Below, piece after piece: positions 16,658-25,396 of a DNA stretch of 64,000 bases. Numbering within the stretch: position 1 is the stretch's first letter; the number at the start of each line of letters is the position of its first letter. This DNA is from Oscillospiraceae bacterium. GTDB taxonomy: Bacteria > Bacillota > Clostridia > Oscillospirales > Ruminococcaceae. Location: contig SVMZ01000005.1 in the NCBI GenBank assembly GCA_015067185.1, forward strand, positions 51,023-115,022. The letters run 5' to 3'. Below the pieces are notes generated by a model. That model did not search any database. It was not told the origin of the DNA and saw nothing but the letters and a program-made list of their open reading frames with translations. The translations under genes and the position numbers were made by a program.

Positions 16658-17879
16658 ACGTATCGTTATCATCGGCGCAGGTCCTGCCGGTCTTGCTGCT
16701 GCCATTGCTCTCTATGAGCGCGGAGAACGCGATATCGTTATGCTGGAAAGAGAGGCTGCACCCGGTGGTATTCTCCGCCAGTGTATCCACGATGGTTTTG
16801 GTCTTACAAGATTCGGGGAGTCTCTTTCCGGTCCCGAATATGCCGAAAGATTTATTGAAAAAGCAAAGCAGCTGAATATCGAAATTATAACCAATGCTAC
16901 AGTTATTGAATTGAACGAAGATAAAACTGTGACTGCGGCAACGCCTAACGGGCTGCTTGTTTTCAAAGCACAGGCTGTTATTCTCTCCATGGGCTGCCGT
17001 GAGAGAACAAGAGGCGCACTGGCTATTCCGGGCAGACGTCCTGCCGGTGTATATACAGCCGGCGTAGCACAGGCCTATATCAACCTGAAAAACACGATGG
17101 TGGGTAAAGAGGCTGTTATTCTTGGTTCCGGTGATATCGGAATGATTATGGCGAGAAGACTGACGCTGGAAGGCGCCAAGGTGAAAGGCGTTTATGAAAT
17201 TCAGTCTTATCCCAGCGGACTGCCGAGAAATGTTGAGCAGTGTCTTAACGATTATGGAATCCCGCTGTATCTCAGCCACACGGTGACAAAGATTAACGGA
17301 GAAAAAAGACTGGAATCTATTGTTGTCAGTGAAGTGGATGACAAGATGCGCCCCATTGAAGGAACAGAGCAGGAGATTACCTGCGATACATTAATTCTTT
17401 CTGTCGGTCTGATTCCGGAAAATGAGCTGACTCGTATGGCAGGAGCAGAGATTGATCCTCTTACTTCCGGTGCGGTGGTGGATGAGCGTCTGCAGACATC
17501 TGTCCCTGGAGTTTTTGCAGCAGGCAACGTGCTGCATGTGCATGATCTGGTTGATTTTGTGTCGCTGGAAGCAGAGGGGCTTGCCGATGCGGTGATCGAA
17601 TCGCTGAACGGTACTTTGGAGAATGCCGAAATTCCCGTTACGGGAGATGGGGTAATCCAGCTGATACCGCAGAGAATAACTGGAAAGAAAGATGTTACCT
17701 TTGCGCTGCGTCCGAGAAGACCGGGAAGAAACGGTATGCTTAAAGTGATGCAGGGTGAACAGGTGTTGGCAAAGAAGAAGCTGCCCAAAGCGCTTCCTGC
17801 CGAGATGGAGCAGATTACCGTTAAGGCAGATAAATTTGTATCCTCAGAACCTGTAAAGGTGGTGCTTAGCTTTGAATAG
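16638..17879 (+). CDS. NAD(P)/FAD-dependent oxidoreductase subunit
   Basis: A 413-residue two-dinucleotide-binding flavoprotein. It has an N-terminal FAD motif IIGAGPAGLAAAIAL, a central NAD(P) motif ILGSGDIGMIMARR, and the second FAD motif PGVFAAGNVLHVHDLVD. It probably passes electrons from the GlpA-like subunit to NAD(P) or another carrier. It overlaps the preceding gene by 20 bases; AGGGAGGG (16624-16631) lies 6 bases before the ATG at 16638 (ATG 16641 is also possible). The overlap supports a tight complex with fixed stoichiometry. Confidence 0.88.
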   Translation: MMKITNKRIVIIGAGPAGLAAAIALYERGERDIVMLEREAAPGGILRQCIHDGFGLTRFGESLSGPEYAERFIEKAKQLNIEIITNATVIELNEDKTVTAATPNGLLVFKAQAVILSMGCRERTRGALAIPGRRPAGVYTAGVAQAYINLKNTMVGKEAVILGSGDIGMIMARRLTLEGAKVKGVYEIQSYPSGLPRNVEQCLNDYGIPLYLSHTVTKINGEKRLESIVVSEVDDKMRPIEGTEQEITCDTLILSVGLIPENELTRMAGAEIDPLTSGAVVDERLQTSVPGVFAAGNVLHVHDLVDFVSLEAEGLADAVIESLNGTLENAEIPVTGDGVIQLIPQRITGKKDVTFALRPRRPGRNGMLKVMQGEQVLAKKKLPKALPAEMEQITVKADKFVSSEPVKVVLSFE

Positions 17880-18240
17880 GACTTATACCTGTATTATCTG
17901 TCCCATTGGCTGTGAAATTACAGCAGAGACAGAGGGATGCGAAATTAAAGCAATATCAGGAAACCGATGTGAGAAGGGTAAAAACTATGTCTGGCAGGAA
18001 CTGACCTGTCCCATGAGAAATATTGCCACCTCCGTTAAGGTGAAAAACGGTGTTATGCCGTTGGCCAGTGTCAGACTTACTGCACCGATTCCCCGCGAGA
18101 AAATTGCCGAGGCAGTTGCAGAGATTCATAAGTGCAGCGTAACAGCACCTGTCCAAATAGGGCAGGTTGTGATCAGCAAACTGCTTGGTTACGATGCGGA
18201 TGTTATTATCACCCGTTCCGTGGATATCAAAGAAGAATAA
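17872..18240 (+). CDS. DUF1667 protein, third subunit of the flavoprotein operon
   Basis: This 122-residue protein contains four N-terminal cysteines (CIICPIGC and RCEKGKNY...CPMR), a pattern that could bind an iron-sulfur cluster or zinc, followed by the DUF1667 core (NIATSVKVKNG, APIPREKI). It regularly accompanies the two flavoprotein subunits in Clostridia and is presumed to be an electron-transfer component; direct function is unproven. The TTG start overlaps the previous gene by 8 bases with AAGGTGG eight bases upstream. Confidence 0.87.
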   Translation: MNRTYTCIICPIGCEITAETEGCEIKAISGNRCEKGKNYVWQELTCPMRNIATSVKVKNGVMPLASVRLTAPIPREKIAEAVAEIHKCSVTAPVQIGQVVISKLLGYDADVIITRSVDIKEE

Positions 18241-18251
18241 AGACAAAACTG

Positions 18252-18291
18252 TAAAAATGAGCGTCTGCCGATTGTTTTGGCAGACGCTCAT
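18252..18291. terminator. bidirectional terminator between convergent genes
   Basis: Perfect 13-bp arms ATGAGCGTCTGCC and GGCAGACGCTCAT with a 9-base loop. The AAAAA on the left gives a T-run on the minus strand, so it best serves the GH5-like gene; on the plus strand the tail is CATTTATT. Confidence 0.85.
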
Positions 18292-18307
18292 CATTTATTG
18301 GGAAGGG

Positions 18308-20227
18308 TTAGTTTTTCTCTATCAACAGCACACAGCCGGTATTATGGGAGATGGGGAAGTGTATGTTTTCTTTTTGGCCGGCGACAAGGGACTCCGTTTC
18401 CCAGCTTTCGGTAACTGTCCAGCCGATAGCCAGAGAAAGTTTGGCTTGTGTCGGTTCCGGGAGATAGTTAATAACGACAAGCAGATGGCGGTTCTCATCC
18501 AGAATGTGCTCCGTTACGCAGATATGGCGGGAGTGAGAACGGGCTGTCTTTTGTAGAGAAACTCCTTCTGCTACCATACTGTAGAAGAGAGTATAATCTG
18601 GTGCATCGGGAGCAAAGATACCCGGGGATGATATCAGATTTTGTTCCAGAGAGAAGGTGAGGAAAAAAACTTTTCCCTTTCCGTAATCGTTTACGGTATA
18701 AACGGGTAGTCCGCCTTCATCAGAGGCCAGTACTCTGGCGGTAAGAGGAAGAGTGTTAAGGATGAAATGGCGGGAGATAGAATAGATTTCACCGGAAAAT
18801 TGCAAAGTTTCCGATCCCTTTGCGCGGCAGCGGGTTTGAGACTGAAGCCCGGTGAATTCGGTGAAGGGGCAGAGCAGGCCGCCATCAGTGGAAAGATAGA
18901 GGGAGGCACCGTTTTTAACTTTTTGGAGCAGCTCATTCATCCGATGGTTGGAGACAGCGGCATCTCCGCAGAGATCGGGAAGAAAATACAATGGAGACTC
19001 CGGGATACCGTCTTCAATATAAGCAAAGGAAAGATCAAGACCGGCTTGTTTGGCAAGGGTAAAGGTCATATAGGCGGCTCCCCAGTTATCATTGTTGCGG
19101 GAGAGAAGACAGACACCATCCAAAATACGCGGCGGCAGAGGAAGATGAGGAAAATCTTTCAGAAAAGCAGCAAACCGGCTCATGGTATGTACAACCGGTT
19201 TTGCTTCTCCGTTCTGACGGAATAGTCCTAGTTCACGTTCCACAGCATTCCAATCGTAGGGGGCATGGGTGAGATGCTTCTGGTCATTGGCGCACCACCA
19301 AAGAAATCCGTGGCAGTCATGAGCCCAGAGTGTGAAGAGATTGTTTCTGACATAGTCTGCAGCAATGGTTTCGCTGGCAAACATTGGTCCCAGTGTACCG
19401 CATTCCTCCACAAAGCAGGGTTTTTTGCCGAGGTCGCTGTAATAGAGCGATTCACTGGTTGCATGCATACCGGAACGCATAGTGTTAATGGGATCAAGAT
19501 CAGCGTGAGGGGTGAAGAGCGGATAAGGATGGGTGGTCAGTACATCCAGAAGTTCCCCCTGATCCTGCATTCTCCAAATACCGTCGGGGGAGAGCCCGTG
19601 CATACCGGAAATAACAGGACGGGATTTATCTTCCGAGCGAATGGTATTGGTAATCAGTGCCGTCCATGTATAAGCTTGCTCGTGGGAGGTGAGGGGGGCC
19701 ATACAGTTGCATTCATTGCCAAGATCCCATGCGGCAATGGCAGGATGGGATTTGAAACGGCGAACCATATAACGTACAAAACGGATTTCCCACATCAATG
19801 CAACCGGGTCGGTGAAGACGTTTTTTCCTTCCAGGGGTCCGGGTGCGAAAAAGCGGCCGCTCATCCAGCCGGTTACAAGTCCTACAACAAGAGAGAGGCC
19901 ATATTTATGAGCCAAGTCACAGAAGATCTGGAAGTGAGCAACGGCTTCTGCGCTTATGCCGGCTTTTCCTTCTTCAGTGTCGGGCAGTAGTTGTTCACCA
20001 AACCGATATTCGCGGGGCAATGCGTTATGTTGAAGCAGCAGGGTAAGGGGCTGAAAATCCGACCAAAGGGGGAAAACACGGAGTACGGTCAAGCCAGAAG
20101 CGGAAATGCGGCGCAGATCTTCCTCGACGATTTCTTCATTCCAATCGGACCACATAGCTGTACCGGCATGAGAGGCCCAATAGTTGCATCCAAGAAAAAA
20201 ACGGCCGCGTTCTTCAAAAATATTCAT
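18308..20227 (-). CDS. GH5-like glycoside hydrolase with C-terminal accessory region
   Basis: The product (639 residues) has a TIM-barrel glycosidase domain over residues about 1-390. AWDLGNECN supplies the acid/base Glu (172) and CFVEECG the nucleophile Glu (275 probably); these fit clan GH-A, close to GH5 mannanase/glucanase-type enzymes. FLWWCANDQ and GWMSGR are substrate-cleft candidates. The last 240 residues look like a glutamine-amidotransferase-like plus beta-sandwich tail, as in GH42-type enzymes. No signal peptide. ATG at 20227 has GAGGAA about 7 bases upstream. It lies downstream of the GH2 gene but behind a strong terminator. Substrate not deducible. Confidence 0.78.
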   Translation of the reverse strand: MNIFEERGRFFLGCNYWASHAGTAMWSDWNEEIVEEDLRRISASGLTVLRVFPLWSDFQPLTLLLQHNALPREYRFGEQLLPDTEEGKAGISAEAVAHFQIFCDLAHKYGLSLVVGLVTGWMSGRFFAPGPLEGKNVFTDPVALMWEIRFVRYMVRRFKSHPAIAAWDLGNECNCMAPLTSHEQAYTWTALITNTIRSEDKSRPVISGMHGLSPDGIWRMQDQGELLDVLTTHPYPLFTPHADLDPINTMRSGMHATSESLYYSDLGKKPCFVEECGTLGPMFASETIAADYVRNNLFTLWAHDCHGFLWWCANDQKHLTHAPYDWNAVERELGLFRQNGEAKPVVHTMSRFAAFLKDFPHLPLPPRILDGVCLLSRNNDNWGAAYMTFTLAKQAGLDLSFAYIEDGIPESPLYFLPDLCGDAAVSNHRMNELLQKVKNGASLYLSTDGGLLCPFTEFTGLQSQTRCRAKGSETLQFSGEIYSISRHFILNTLPLTARVLASDEGGLPVYTVNDYGKGKVFFLTFSLEQNLISSPGIFAPDAPDYTLFYSMVAEGVSLQKTARSHSRHICVTEHILDENRHLLVVINYLPEPTQAKLSLAIGWTVTESWETESLVAGQKENIHFPISHNTGCVLLIEKN

Positions 20228-20258
20228 GGCAAGTTCCTCATTGTAAAAGATATTATGT

Positions 20259-20304
20259 AAAAACTCTGCAGAAACAAAAGGGGGAATCTTTTGTTTCTGC
20301 AGAG
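20259..20304 (-). terminator. strong terminator between GH2 and GH5-like genes
   Basis: Perfect 17-bp arms (20264-20280 and 20288-20304) with a 7-base loop, followed on the minus strand by TTTTT. It lies only 32 bases before the GH5-like ATG, so expression of that gene from the GH2 promoter would require read-through. Confidence 0.9.
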
Positions 20305-20328
20305 CGGTAATCACATGGGCTATGGGGA

Positions 20329-22062
20329 TCAATCTTCAATTGCTGCTTTGCGGGAGTTGATGGCTTTAATGATTTCAGGATCAAACTTGGGCTTTCTTTC
20401 GTAGGTATAAAGACCGTTGACTTCCTGCTCAACATCATAGAGCTGGGTGTAGCAGAGACCCATCATCTTGGGGTTGTCAAGCAGCGCATCGGTAAGACCT
20501 TTGTAACGGGCGAGGAATTCTTCTTCGGTAGTGGGAGCCTGTCCGTAACCCCAACCGGCAGTGTCGTTGGGATTCCAGCGGATGCCGCCGTATTCGCTCA
20601 TGAATACGGGACCGCCGGTATAGGTTTGGTTTTCATGAGAGCGGTTAATAGGCTGATTATTGACCTGATCGTAGAGATAATCTTCTGTAATAAGGCGGTC
20701 GTAGTTGCCTTTGAAGATATCAACACGCTGCTCATAGTCATGAACATCATAGATATCGGTGACAGCATGGAAGTTGCCGCTGGTATCGATGACGGGACGG
20801 GTAGTGTCAACTGTCTTAGTGTAATAATAGATGGAGGAGAGGAGGGTGTTGCAGGAATCCTGCTCCAGATAACCCCAGGTCTCGTTGAAGGGACACCAAC
20901 CAATGATGGCAGGATGGTTGAAATCACGGGCAATGGCTTCGGACCACTCTCGGAGATAACGCTCGGTGGCAAGCGGGCTGTGATGATCAAAGCCCCAGTT
21001 GGGATATTCGCCCCATACCATGTAACCCATCTTATCGCAGTGATAGAGGAAACGTGCTTCAAATACCTTCTCGTGGAGACGGGCGCCGTTGAAGCCAAGC
21101 CCCATGGAGATGATAATATCATTTTTGAGTGCTTCTTCGGAGGAGGCAGTATAAATGCCATCAGGATAGAAGCCTTGATCCAGAACGGTGCGCTGGAATA
21201 CGCAGCGGTTGTTGAGCAGGAACTTGTAGCCATCCATGCGAACGCTTCTGAGACCGAAGTAGCTCTTTACGGTGTCTTCTCCGAAGGTGAGCTCAAGATC
21301 GTAGAGGTTTCCGCAGCCGAGATCCCACAGATGAGCCTCGGTCAGGACAATTTGAGCAGTGAATGTACCGCCGGAAACTTTCAGTGTGCAGTCGCCGGTG
21401 GGTTTGCCTTCAAAGCTGCTCTTAATGGACAGGGTTCCGCAGCCGACAGTTTCACCCAGAATGGTGAGTGTATTGTTTTCAATATCGGGATAATATTTTG
21501 CGGATTTTATATAAGCATTGGGGGTTTTTTCAAGCCACACAGTCTGCCAGATACCGGTAGTACGGGTATAGTCACAGTCGTGGGAATAATAGAGCTTGGA
21601 CTGCTTACCGCTGGGCTGAGCACCATCACGGCAATCGTCGTCAGCGCTGATAAACAGTACATTTTCTCCAGTTTTGACAAGGTTGGTAATGTCAAGAGTA
21701 AAGGAGGTATAGCCGCCGATATGGGTTCCGGCGAGGGTGCCGTTTACGTAGATATAGCTTTTATAGTCAACGGCACCGAAATGAAGGAAGATTTTTCCGT
21801 TGAGATCTGCCTCAGCAATGTCAAATTTACGACGATAGCAGACGGAGTTGATAAAATCTGTATAGCCAATACCGGAAAGCTTGCTTTCGGGGCAGAAAGG
21901 TACAAGAATCTCTTTGGAAAGCTTTTCTTCAGATGCGTAAAGTTTACGGTCACGGGCAGTGCGACCGAAATCAAAATCAAACTCCCAGGTTCCATTGAGG
22001 TTGACCCAATTGGTACGTTCCCACTGAGGATTGGGATGTTCGGGACGAGGAATGCTGTTCAT
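20329..22062 (-). CDS. glycoside hydrolase family 2 enzyme
   Basis: A 577-residue retaining glycosidase. The N-terminal jelly-roll sugar-binding domain (residues 1-165, with WVNLNGTWEF and VNGTLAGTHIGGYTSF), an Ig-like domain, and the TIM barrel follow in GH2 order. WCPFNETWG holds the acid/base Glu and FMSEYGG the nucleophile Glu. Family members are beta-galactosidases, glucuronidases or mannosidases; none of the signature residues here settles which. It is cytosolic (no signal peptide). ATG has AAAGGAG 9 bases upstream. It is read divergently from an AraC-type regulator across an 85-base region that probably controls it. Confidence 0.9.
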   Translation of the reverse strand: MNSIPRPEHPNPQWERTNWVNLNGTWEFDFDFGRTARDRKLYASEEKLSKEILVPFCPESKLSGIGYTDFINSVCYRRKFDIAEADLNGKIFLHFGAVDYKSYIYVNGTLAGTHIGGYTSFTLDITNLVKTGENVLFISADDDCRDGAQPSGKQSKLYYSHDCDYTRTTGIWQTVWLEKTPNAYIKSAKYYPDIENNTLTILGETVGCGTLSIKSSFEGKPTGDCTLKVSGGTFTAQIVLTEAHLWDLGCGNLYDLELTFGEDTVKSYFGLRSVRMDGYKFLLNNRCVFQRTVLDQGFYPDGIYTASSEEALKNDIIISMGLGFNGARLHEKVFEARFLYHCDKMGYMVWGEYPNWGFDHHSPLATERYLREWSEAIARDFNHPAIIGWCPFNETWGYLEQDSCNTLLSSIYYYTKTVDTTRPVIDTSGNFHAVTDIYDVHDYEQRVDIFKGNYDRLITEDYLYDQVNNQPINRSHENQTYTGGPVFMSEYGGIRWNPNDTAGWGYGQAPTTEEEFLARYKGLTDALLDNPKMMGLCYTQLYDVEQEVNGLYTYERKPKFDPEIIKAINSRKAAIED

Positions 22063-22097
22063 AACAATGAACTCCTTTCAATTATGGAGAATAAGAT

Positions 22098-22138
22098 GTG
22101 CAAAGGTTTACACAAGTTAATTATAATGTTATAATTAA
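22098..22138. promoter_or_regulatory. divergent promoter/operator between GH2 and AraC genes
   Basis: A perfect 10-bp inverted repeat (TTAATTATAA at 22117-22126, TTATAATTAA at 22129-22138) contains TATAAT on both strands, so the two divergent -10 boxes share one palindrome. Just beside it, GTGcAAAG/GTTTaCAC (22098-22113) is a second near-palindrome resembling LacI/CcpA or AraC operators. The elements are seen; the binding protein is inferred. Confidence 0.55.
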
Positions 22139-22147
22139 GGGGAGTAA

Positions 22148-22993
22148 ATGAATAATAAAGGCATTAAAGTTGAGGATATGCGCATGAGAGAAGAGGTTTA
22201 TTATGTCAGCGACAGAGAGTCGGAGAGTCCGTTTTATGTAGTGATTGCCGGAGTATCCTATTGTGACGGAAGTTATCACATTAAACGAAGAGAATCCGAT
22301 GTGCTTTGCATGGAATATATCATGGAGGGCAGCGGTACCGTGATACAGGACGGAAAGCGGTTTTATGCCAATAAAGGTGATGTGTATCTGCTGCGTATCG
22401 GACACAACCACGAATATTATTCCGATGAAGATAACCCGTGGATAAAAATTTGGCTGAATGTTAGCGGAACGCTTTGTGAAGCAATGACTGAGGCATATGG
22501 ATTATCCAGTGCGGTTATTGTGGAGAGAGCTGAGGTGAAAGAATATTTTGAAAGAGCGGTTCAGCTTTGCAAAAAAGGCGGAGATGTGGAAAAAATAAAT
22601 GAAGAGATTGCTATTATCTTCCATGAAATTATTCAGCGGCTGTCACAGAGTTATCGTGAGAAAAAGAGAATAAAAAGATCCGAAGCTGCCAGAATGAAAA
22701 GTTATATTGACAGTAATTTCCCACAGGAGTTTGATATAGAACAGCTGGCGAAAAATATCTATAAAAGCAAATCTCAGGCAATCAGAATATTTAAGAAAGA
22801 ATATGGGAAAACACCTTATGATTATTTTCTTGGTCAGCGTTTCAAGCTGGCAGGAGAATTGCTTAGAAACACCAATATGCTGATTAAGGAGATTGCTTAT
22901 CAGTCAGGTTTTCAGGATGAGCATTATTTTTCATCTCTGTTTAAAAAAAGATTTGGCATGTCACCACGGGAATACCGAAGAAAACAGGAGTGA
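22148..22993 (+). CDS. AraC family transcriptional regulator
   Basis: A 281-residue one-component regulator. The N-terminal cupin-like ligand domain spans residues about 25-120 (VLCMEYIMEGSGTV, NKGDVYLLRIGHNHEYY). The C-terminal double helix-turn-helix spans residues about 180-278, including FDIEQLAKNIYKSKSQAIRIFK and the signature IKEIAYQSGFQDEHYFSSLFKKRFGMSPREYR. It most likely senses a sugar and activates the divergent GH2 gene, which is inference from position. ATG has AAGGGGAG only 3 bases upstream, a tight spacing that may keep levels low. Confidence 0.92.
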   Translation: MNNKGIKVEDMRMREEVYYVSDRESESPFYVVIAGVSYCDGSYHIKRRESDVLCMEYIMEGSGTVIQDGKRFYANKGDVYLLRIGHNHEYYSDEDNPWIKIWLNVSGTLCEAMTEAYGLSSAVIVERAEVKEYFERAVQLCKKGGDVEKINEEIAIIFHEIIQRLSQSYREKKRIKRSEAARMKSYIDSNFPQEFDIEQLAKNIYKSKSQAIRIFKKEYGKTPYDYFLGQRFKLAGELLRNTNMLIKEIAYQSGFQDEHYFSSLFKKRFGMSPREYRRKQE

Positions 22994-23074
22994 GCGAAAC
23001 AGGAAAATTTGAGAGAATTTCGGCATTATGAACAGATGAAAAGCAATGTATACCCGCTGTTTACAGATTTTTCA

Positions 23075-23103
23075 TTGAAATATACATAAATTTGCGGTAC
23101 AAT
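23075..23103 (+). promoter_or_regulatory. promoter of DUF5685 operon
   Basis: TTGAAA (23075-23080), 17-base spacer, TACAAT (23098-23103), about 25 bases before the TTG start of the DUF5685 gene. Confidence 0.7.
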
Positions 23104-23128
23104 ATGTGATAAGAAAAGGGGTTATTGC

Positions 23129-24001
23129 TTGTTTGGCTATGTCAGACCGTTGAAGCCGGAACTCAAGGTGAAAGAGTTCGAGACATATAATGCAATATAT
23201 TGCGGACTTTGTCATCAGCTGGGAAAATCATTCGGCGCAGCGGCAAGGTTTACGTTAAGTTATGATTTTGCCTTTCTGGCTATGCTGTATATGGCAACGG
23301 ATAAACGATGCCCTTCTTTTAAAAGGTGTTCGTGTTTTGCCAATCCGCTGAAAAAGAAGATGTGCTGCACCTCCGAAGAGGCGCTGTCTTTCAGTGCGGA
23401 TGCTGCTGCGATATCCCTGTATTTTAAAGTGAGGGATAATATCGAGGACGGACGCTGGTGGGAAAAGCCGCTTTGGAGTATATTGCTGCCCTTTGCTGCA
23501 GTATCAAGGAAGAAGGCGGCCATAAGATGTCCGGAGATGGATGCTGTATTTGCAGAGATGATTACGCGGCAGCATGAAGCAGAAAAGCGAGGGGCAGAAG
23601 CAGATGAGGCTGCAGAGCCTACAGCTAAGGCCATGGCTGCTGTGTTCACAATGCTTCCGGCAGAAAGTGGAGCACAGAAGCGGGTGTTGGAAAGATTGGG
23701 ATACCTGATTGGCAGATATATTTATCTTTGCGATGCCTGTGATGATCTGGAAGAGGACAGGAAAAAGGGAAGGTTTAATCCACTTATCCAAAAAGGTGAA
23801 ACACCGGACAGCAAAGAGATTGAGGGAGCCGTTTATCTTACCATTGCAGAGATACAGGCTGCCTATGCGCTGCTTGAAGTGGACAGATATGGCGAAATAT
23901 TGGAAAATATCGTTATGCTTGGTTTGAAAAGCAGGGCAGATGCAATTTTGCAAAAAAGAACAGCAGAAACCACAGCATCGGAAGATCCGGTGTTGTCCTG
24001 A
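23129..24001 (+). CDS. DUF5685 family protein
   Basis: The product (290 residues) matches DUF5685, an uncharacterised helical family of Clostridia. The N terminus MFGYVRPLKPELKVKEFETYN, a Cys pair (YCGLCHQLG), a second Cys cluster (FKRCSCFANPLKKKMCC) and the aspartate-rich LCDACDDLEEDRKKGRFNPL are visible; the last resembles Asp-rich metal or diphosphate-binding helices of the prenyl synthase fold, an observation only. TTG start with AAGGGG 7 bases upstream. It leads an apparent three-gene unit with a J-domain protein and a membrane protein. Confidence 0.8.
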   Translation: MFGYVRPLKPELKVKEFETYNAIYCGLCHQLGKSFGAAARFTLSYDFAFLAMLYMATDKRCPSFKRCSCFANPLKKKMCCTSEEALSFSADAAAISLYFKVRDNIEDGRWWEKPLWSILLPFAAVSRKKAAIRCPEMDAVFAEMITRQHEAEKRGAEADEAAEPTAKAMAAVFTMLPAESGAQKRVLERLGYLIGRYIYLCDACDDLEEDRKKGRFNPLIQKGETPDSKEIEGAVYLTIAEIQAAYALLEVDRYGEILENIVMLGLKSRADAILQKRTAETTASEDPVLS

Positions 24002-24063
24002 AGATAAATTCAGCGGAAGTTTTATTATCAGCAGCTTCATTGGAAAATGGGAAAGGATGACAG

Positions 24064-24762
24064 ATGAATATTTCCGATCCGTATAAGGTGCTTGGTGTTT
24101 CGCAGGATGCGACAGACAAGGAAATAAAAAAAGCATACAGAGATCTTGCCAAGAAGTATCATCCTGATAACTATGTGGGAGATCCGCTTGCTGATCTTGC
24201 CAAGGAAAAAATGTTGGAGATCAACAACGCCTATGATGAGATCAACCGGATGAGAAAAAATGGGGCGAATTCTGCAGGCAGTTCTGCGGGTTACGGAAGT
24301 TCCGGTAATTACAACAGTCATAGTAATGCCGGAGGATGGAACAACTATGGCGGATACGGTTCATCGTCGTCTTCGCAGTTTGCGGATATCCGGCGGCTGA
24401 TTTCTCAGAATCGTATTGCTGAAGCAGAAGAACTGTTGGAAGGAGTTCCACAGACGGCAAGAGATGCCGAGTGGCATTTCCTGAAAGGCAGCATCCTCTA
24501 TATGAGAGGATGGCTGGAGCAGGCATTGAATCATTTTTCAATCGCGGTCAATATGGAACCTAATAATCCGGAATACCGTGCAGCATATAACAGAATGATG
24601 TATCAGCGGAACAATGCCCGTTCCTACAGCTACGACCGTTCCGGCGGTTACAGAACCACTGGTAATGCCTCGGGATGCGGTTCCTGTGATATGTGCACCG
24701 GGTTGGTGTGTGCGGATTGTTGCTGTGAATGTATGGGAGGAGATTTGATCTCCTGCTGTTAA
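24064..24762 (+). CDS. J-domain protein with TPR-like and Cys-rich tail
   Basis: A 232-residue co-chaperone-like protein. Residues 4-66 are a J domain with the HPD motif (KKYHPDNY) needed to stimulate an Hsp70 ATPase. A Gly/Ser/Asn-rich linker covers about 75-105. Two TPR-like helices follow ([37 protein letters not shown]). The C terminus holds ten Cys in short order ([15 protein letters not shown], final CC), likely a metal site. It is not DnaJ itself, lacking the zinc fingers and client domain. AAAGGA lies upstream of the ATG. Probably works with the DUF5685 and membrane-protein neighbours. Confidence 0.87.
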   Translation: MNISDPYKVLGVSQDATDKEIKKAYRDLAKKYHPDNYVGDPLADLAKEKMLEINNAYDEINRMRKNGANSAGSSAGYGSSGNYNSHSNAGGWNNYGGYGSSSSSQFADIRRLISQNRIAEAEELLEGVPQTARDAEWHFLKGSILYMRGWLEQALNHFSIAVNMEPNNPEYRAAYNRMMYQRNNARSYSYDRSGGYRTTGNASGCGSCDMCTGLVCADCCCECMGGDLISCC

Positions 24763-24787
24763 TCGAAGGGTTGGGAGTTTTTTAATA

Positions 24788-25336
24788 ATGAATAAAATGA
24801 AACGCAGTGCCCAAATGGCGCTTTGCGGCATGATTGCGGCGTTGTGTACCATGTTTATGTTTTTGACAGGGGTATTTCCCTTTGCCACTTATGCAGTTCC
24901 GGCGCTGGCGGGAATTCTCATGATCGTGGTGGTGGTGGAGACAAACGTAAAATGGGCTTTGCTGGTTTATGTGGCCGTGTCGATTCTGGGCATTTTTATT
25001 ACGCCGGATAGAGAAGCTGCCATGATGTTTGTGGCATTTTTCGGACATTACCCGATAGTGAAATTGTTTTTGGAGAGAGTAAGGCCAAGAATTCTGGAAT
25101 ATATTTTTAAAATTATTTGTTTTAATATCTGTATCATCGCGGCTTATCTGGTTATTATCTTTGTGTTTCAGATGCCGGATATCCTTACCGAAATGGGTTC
25201 TTTCGGTAAATACTCTGCTCTGGTGCTGCTTGGATTGGGAAATGTGGTGTTCATAGTCTATGATTTTGCTACCACCCGATTGATTACAGCATACATTGAT
25301 TGGTTCCGCCCAAAGTTTTTAAGACGTTTTAAATGA
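24788..25336 (+). CDS. polytopic membrane protein, ECF S-component-like
   Basis: This 182-residue hydrophobic protein has about five helices (residues 8-28, 32-50, 56-75, 100-125, 140-165). The N-terminal MALCGMIAALCTMFMFLTGVFP and following PALAGILMIVVVVE resemble membrane S components of ECF vitamin transporters, but no substrate motif is recognised. It follows the J-domain gene by 26 bases and probably shares its transcript. No function can be stated; the association with a J-domain protein is the main clue. Confidence 0.6.
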   Translation: MNKMKRSAQMALCGMIAALCTMFMFLTGVFPFATYAVPALAGILMIVVVVETNVKWALLVYVAVSILGIFITPDREAAMMFVAFFGHYPIVKLFLERVRPRILEYIFKIICFNICIIAAYLVIIFVFQMPDILTEMGSFGKYSALVLLGLGNVVFIVYDFATTRLITAYIDWFRPKFLRRFK

Positions 25337-25349
25337 AAAATGCAGATAA

Positions 25350-25384
25350 AAAAGCTCTCACGGGAAATGCGTGAGAGCTTTTAT
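25350..25384. terminator. bidirectional terminator
   Basis: AAAAGCTCTCACG and CGTGAGAGCTTTT pair perfectly around a 7-base loop, with A-run and T-run on the two sides. It serves the membrane-protein operon and the convergent aminopeptidase gene. Confidence 0.92.
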
Positions 25385-25396
25385 CATGTCTGAATC

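Noticed and set aside
22099..22112. CcpA catabolite-responsive (cre) site TGCAAAGGTTTACA
   Set aside because: It differs from the cre consensus at two key positions including the central CG, so I only call it a near-palindrome of unknown use.
20626..22134. 502-codon open frame on the plus strand opposite the GH2 gene
   Set aside because: The GH2 frame carries catalytic motifs in order; the antisense frame has none and would run through the divergent promoter.
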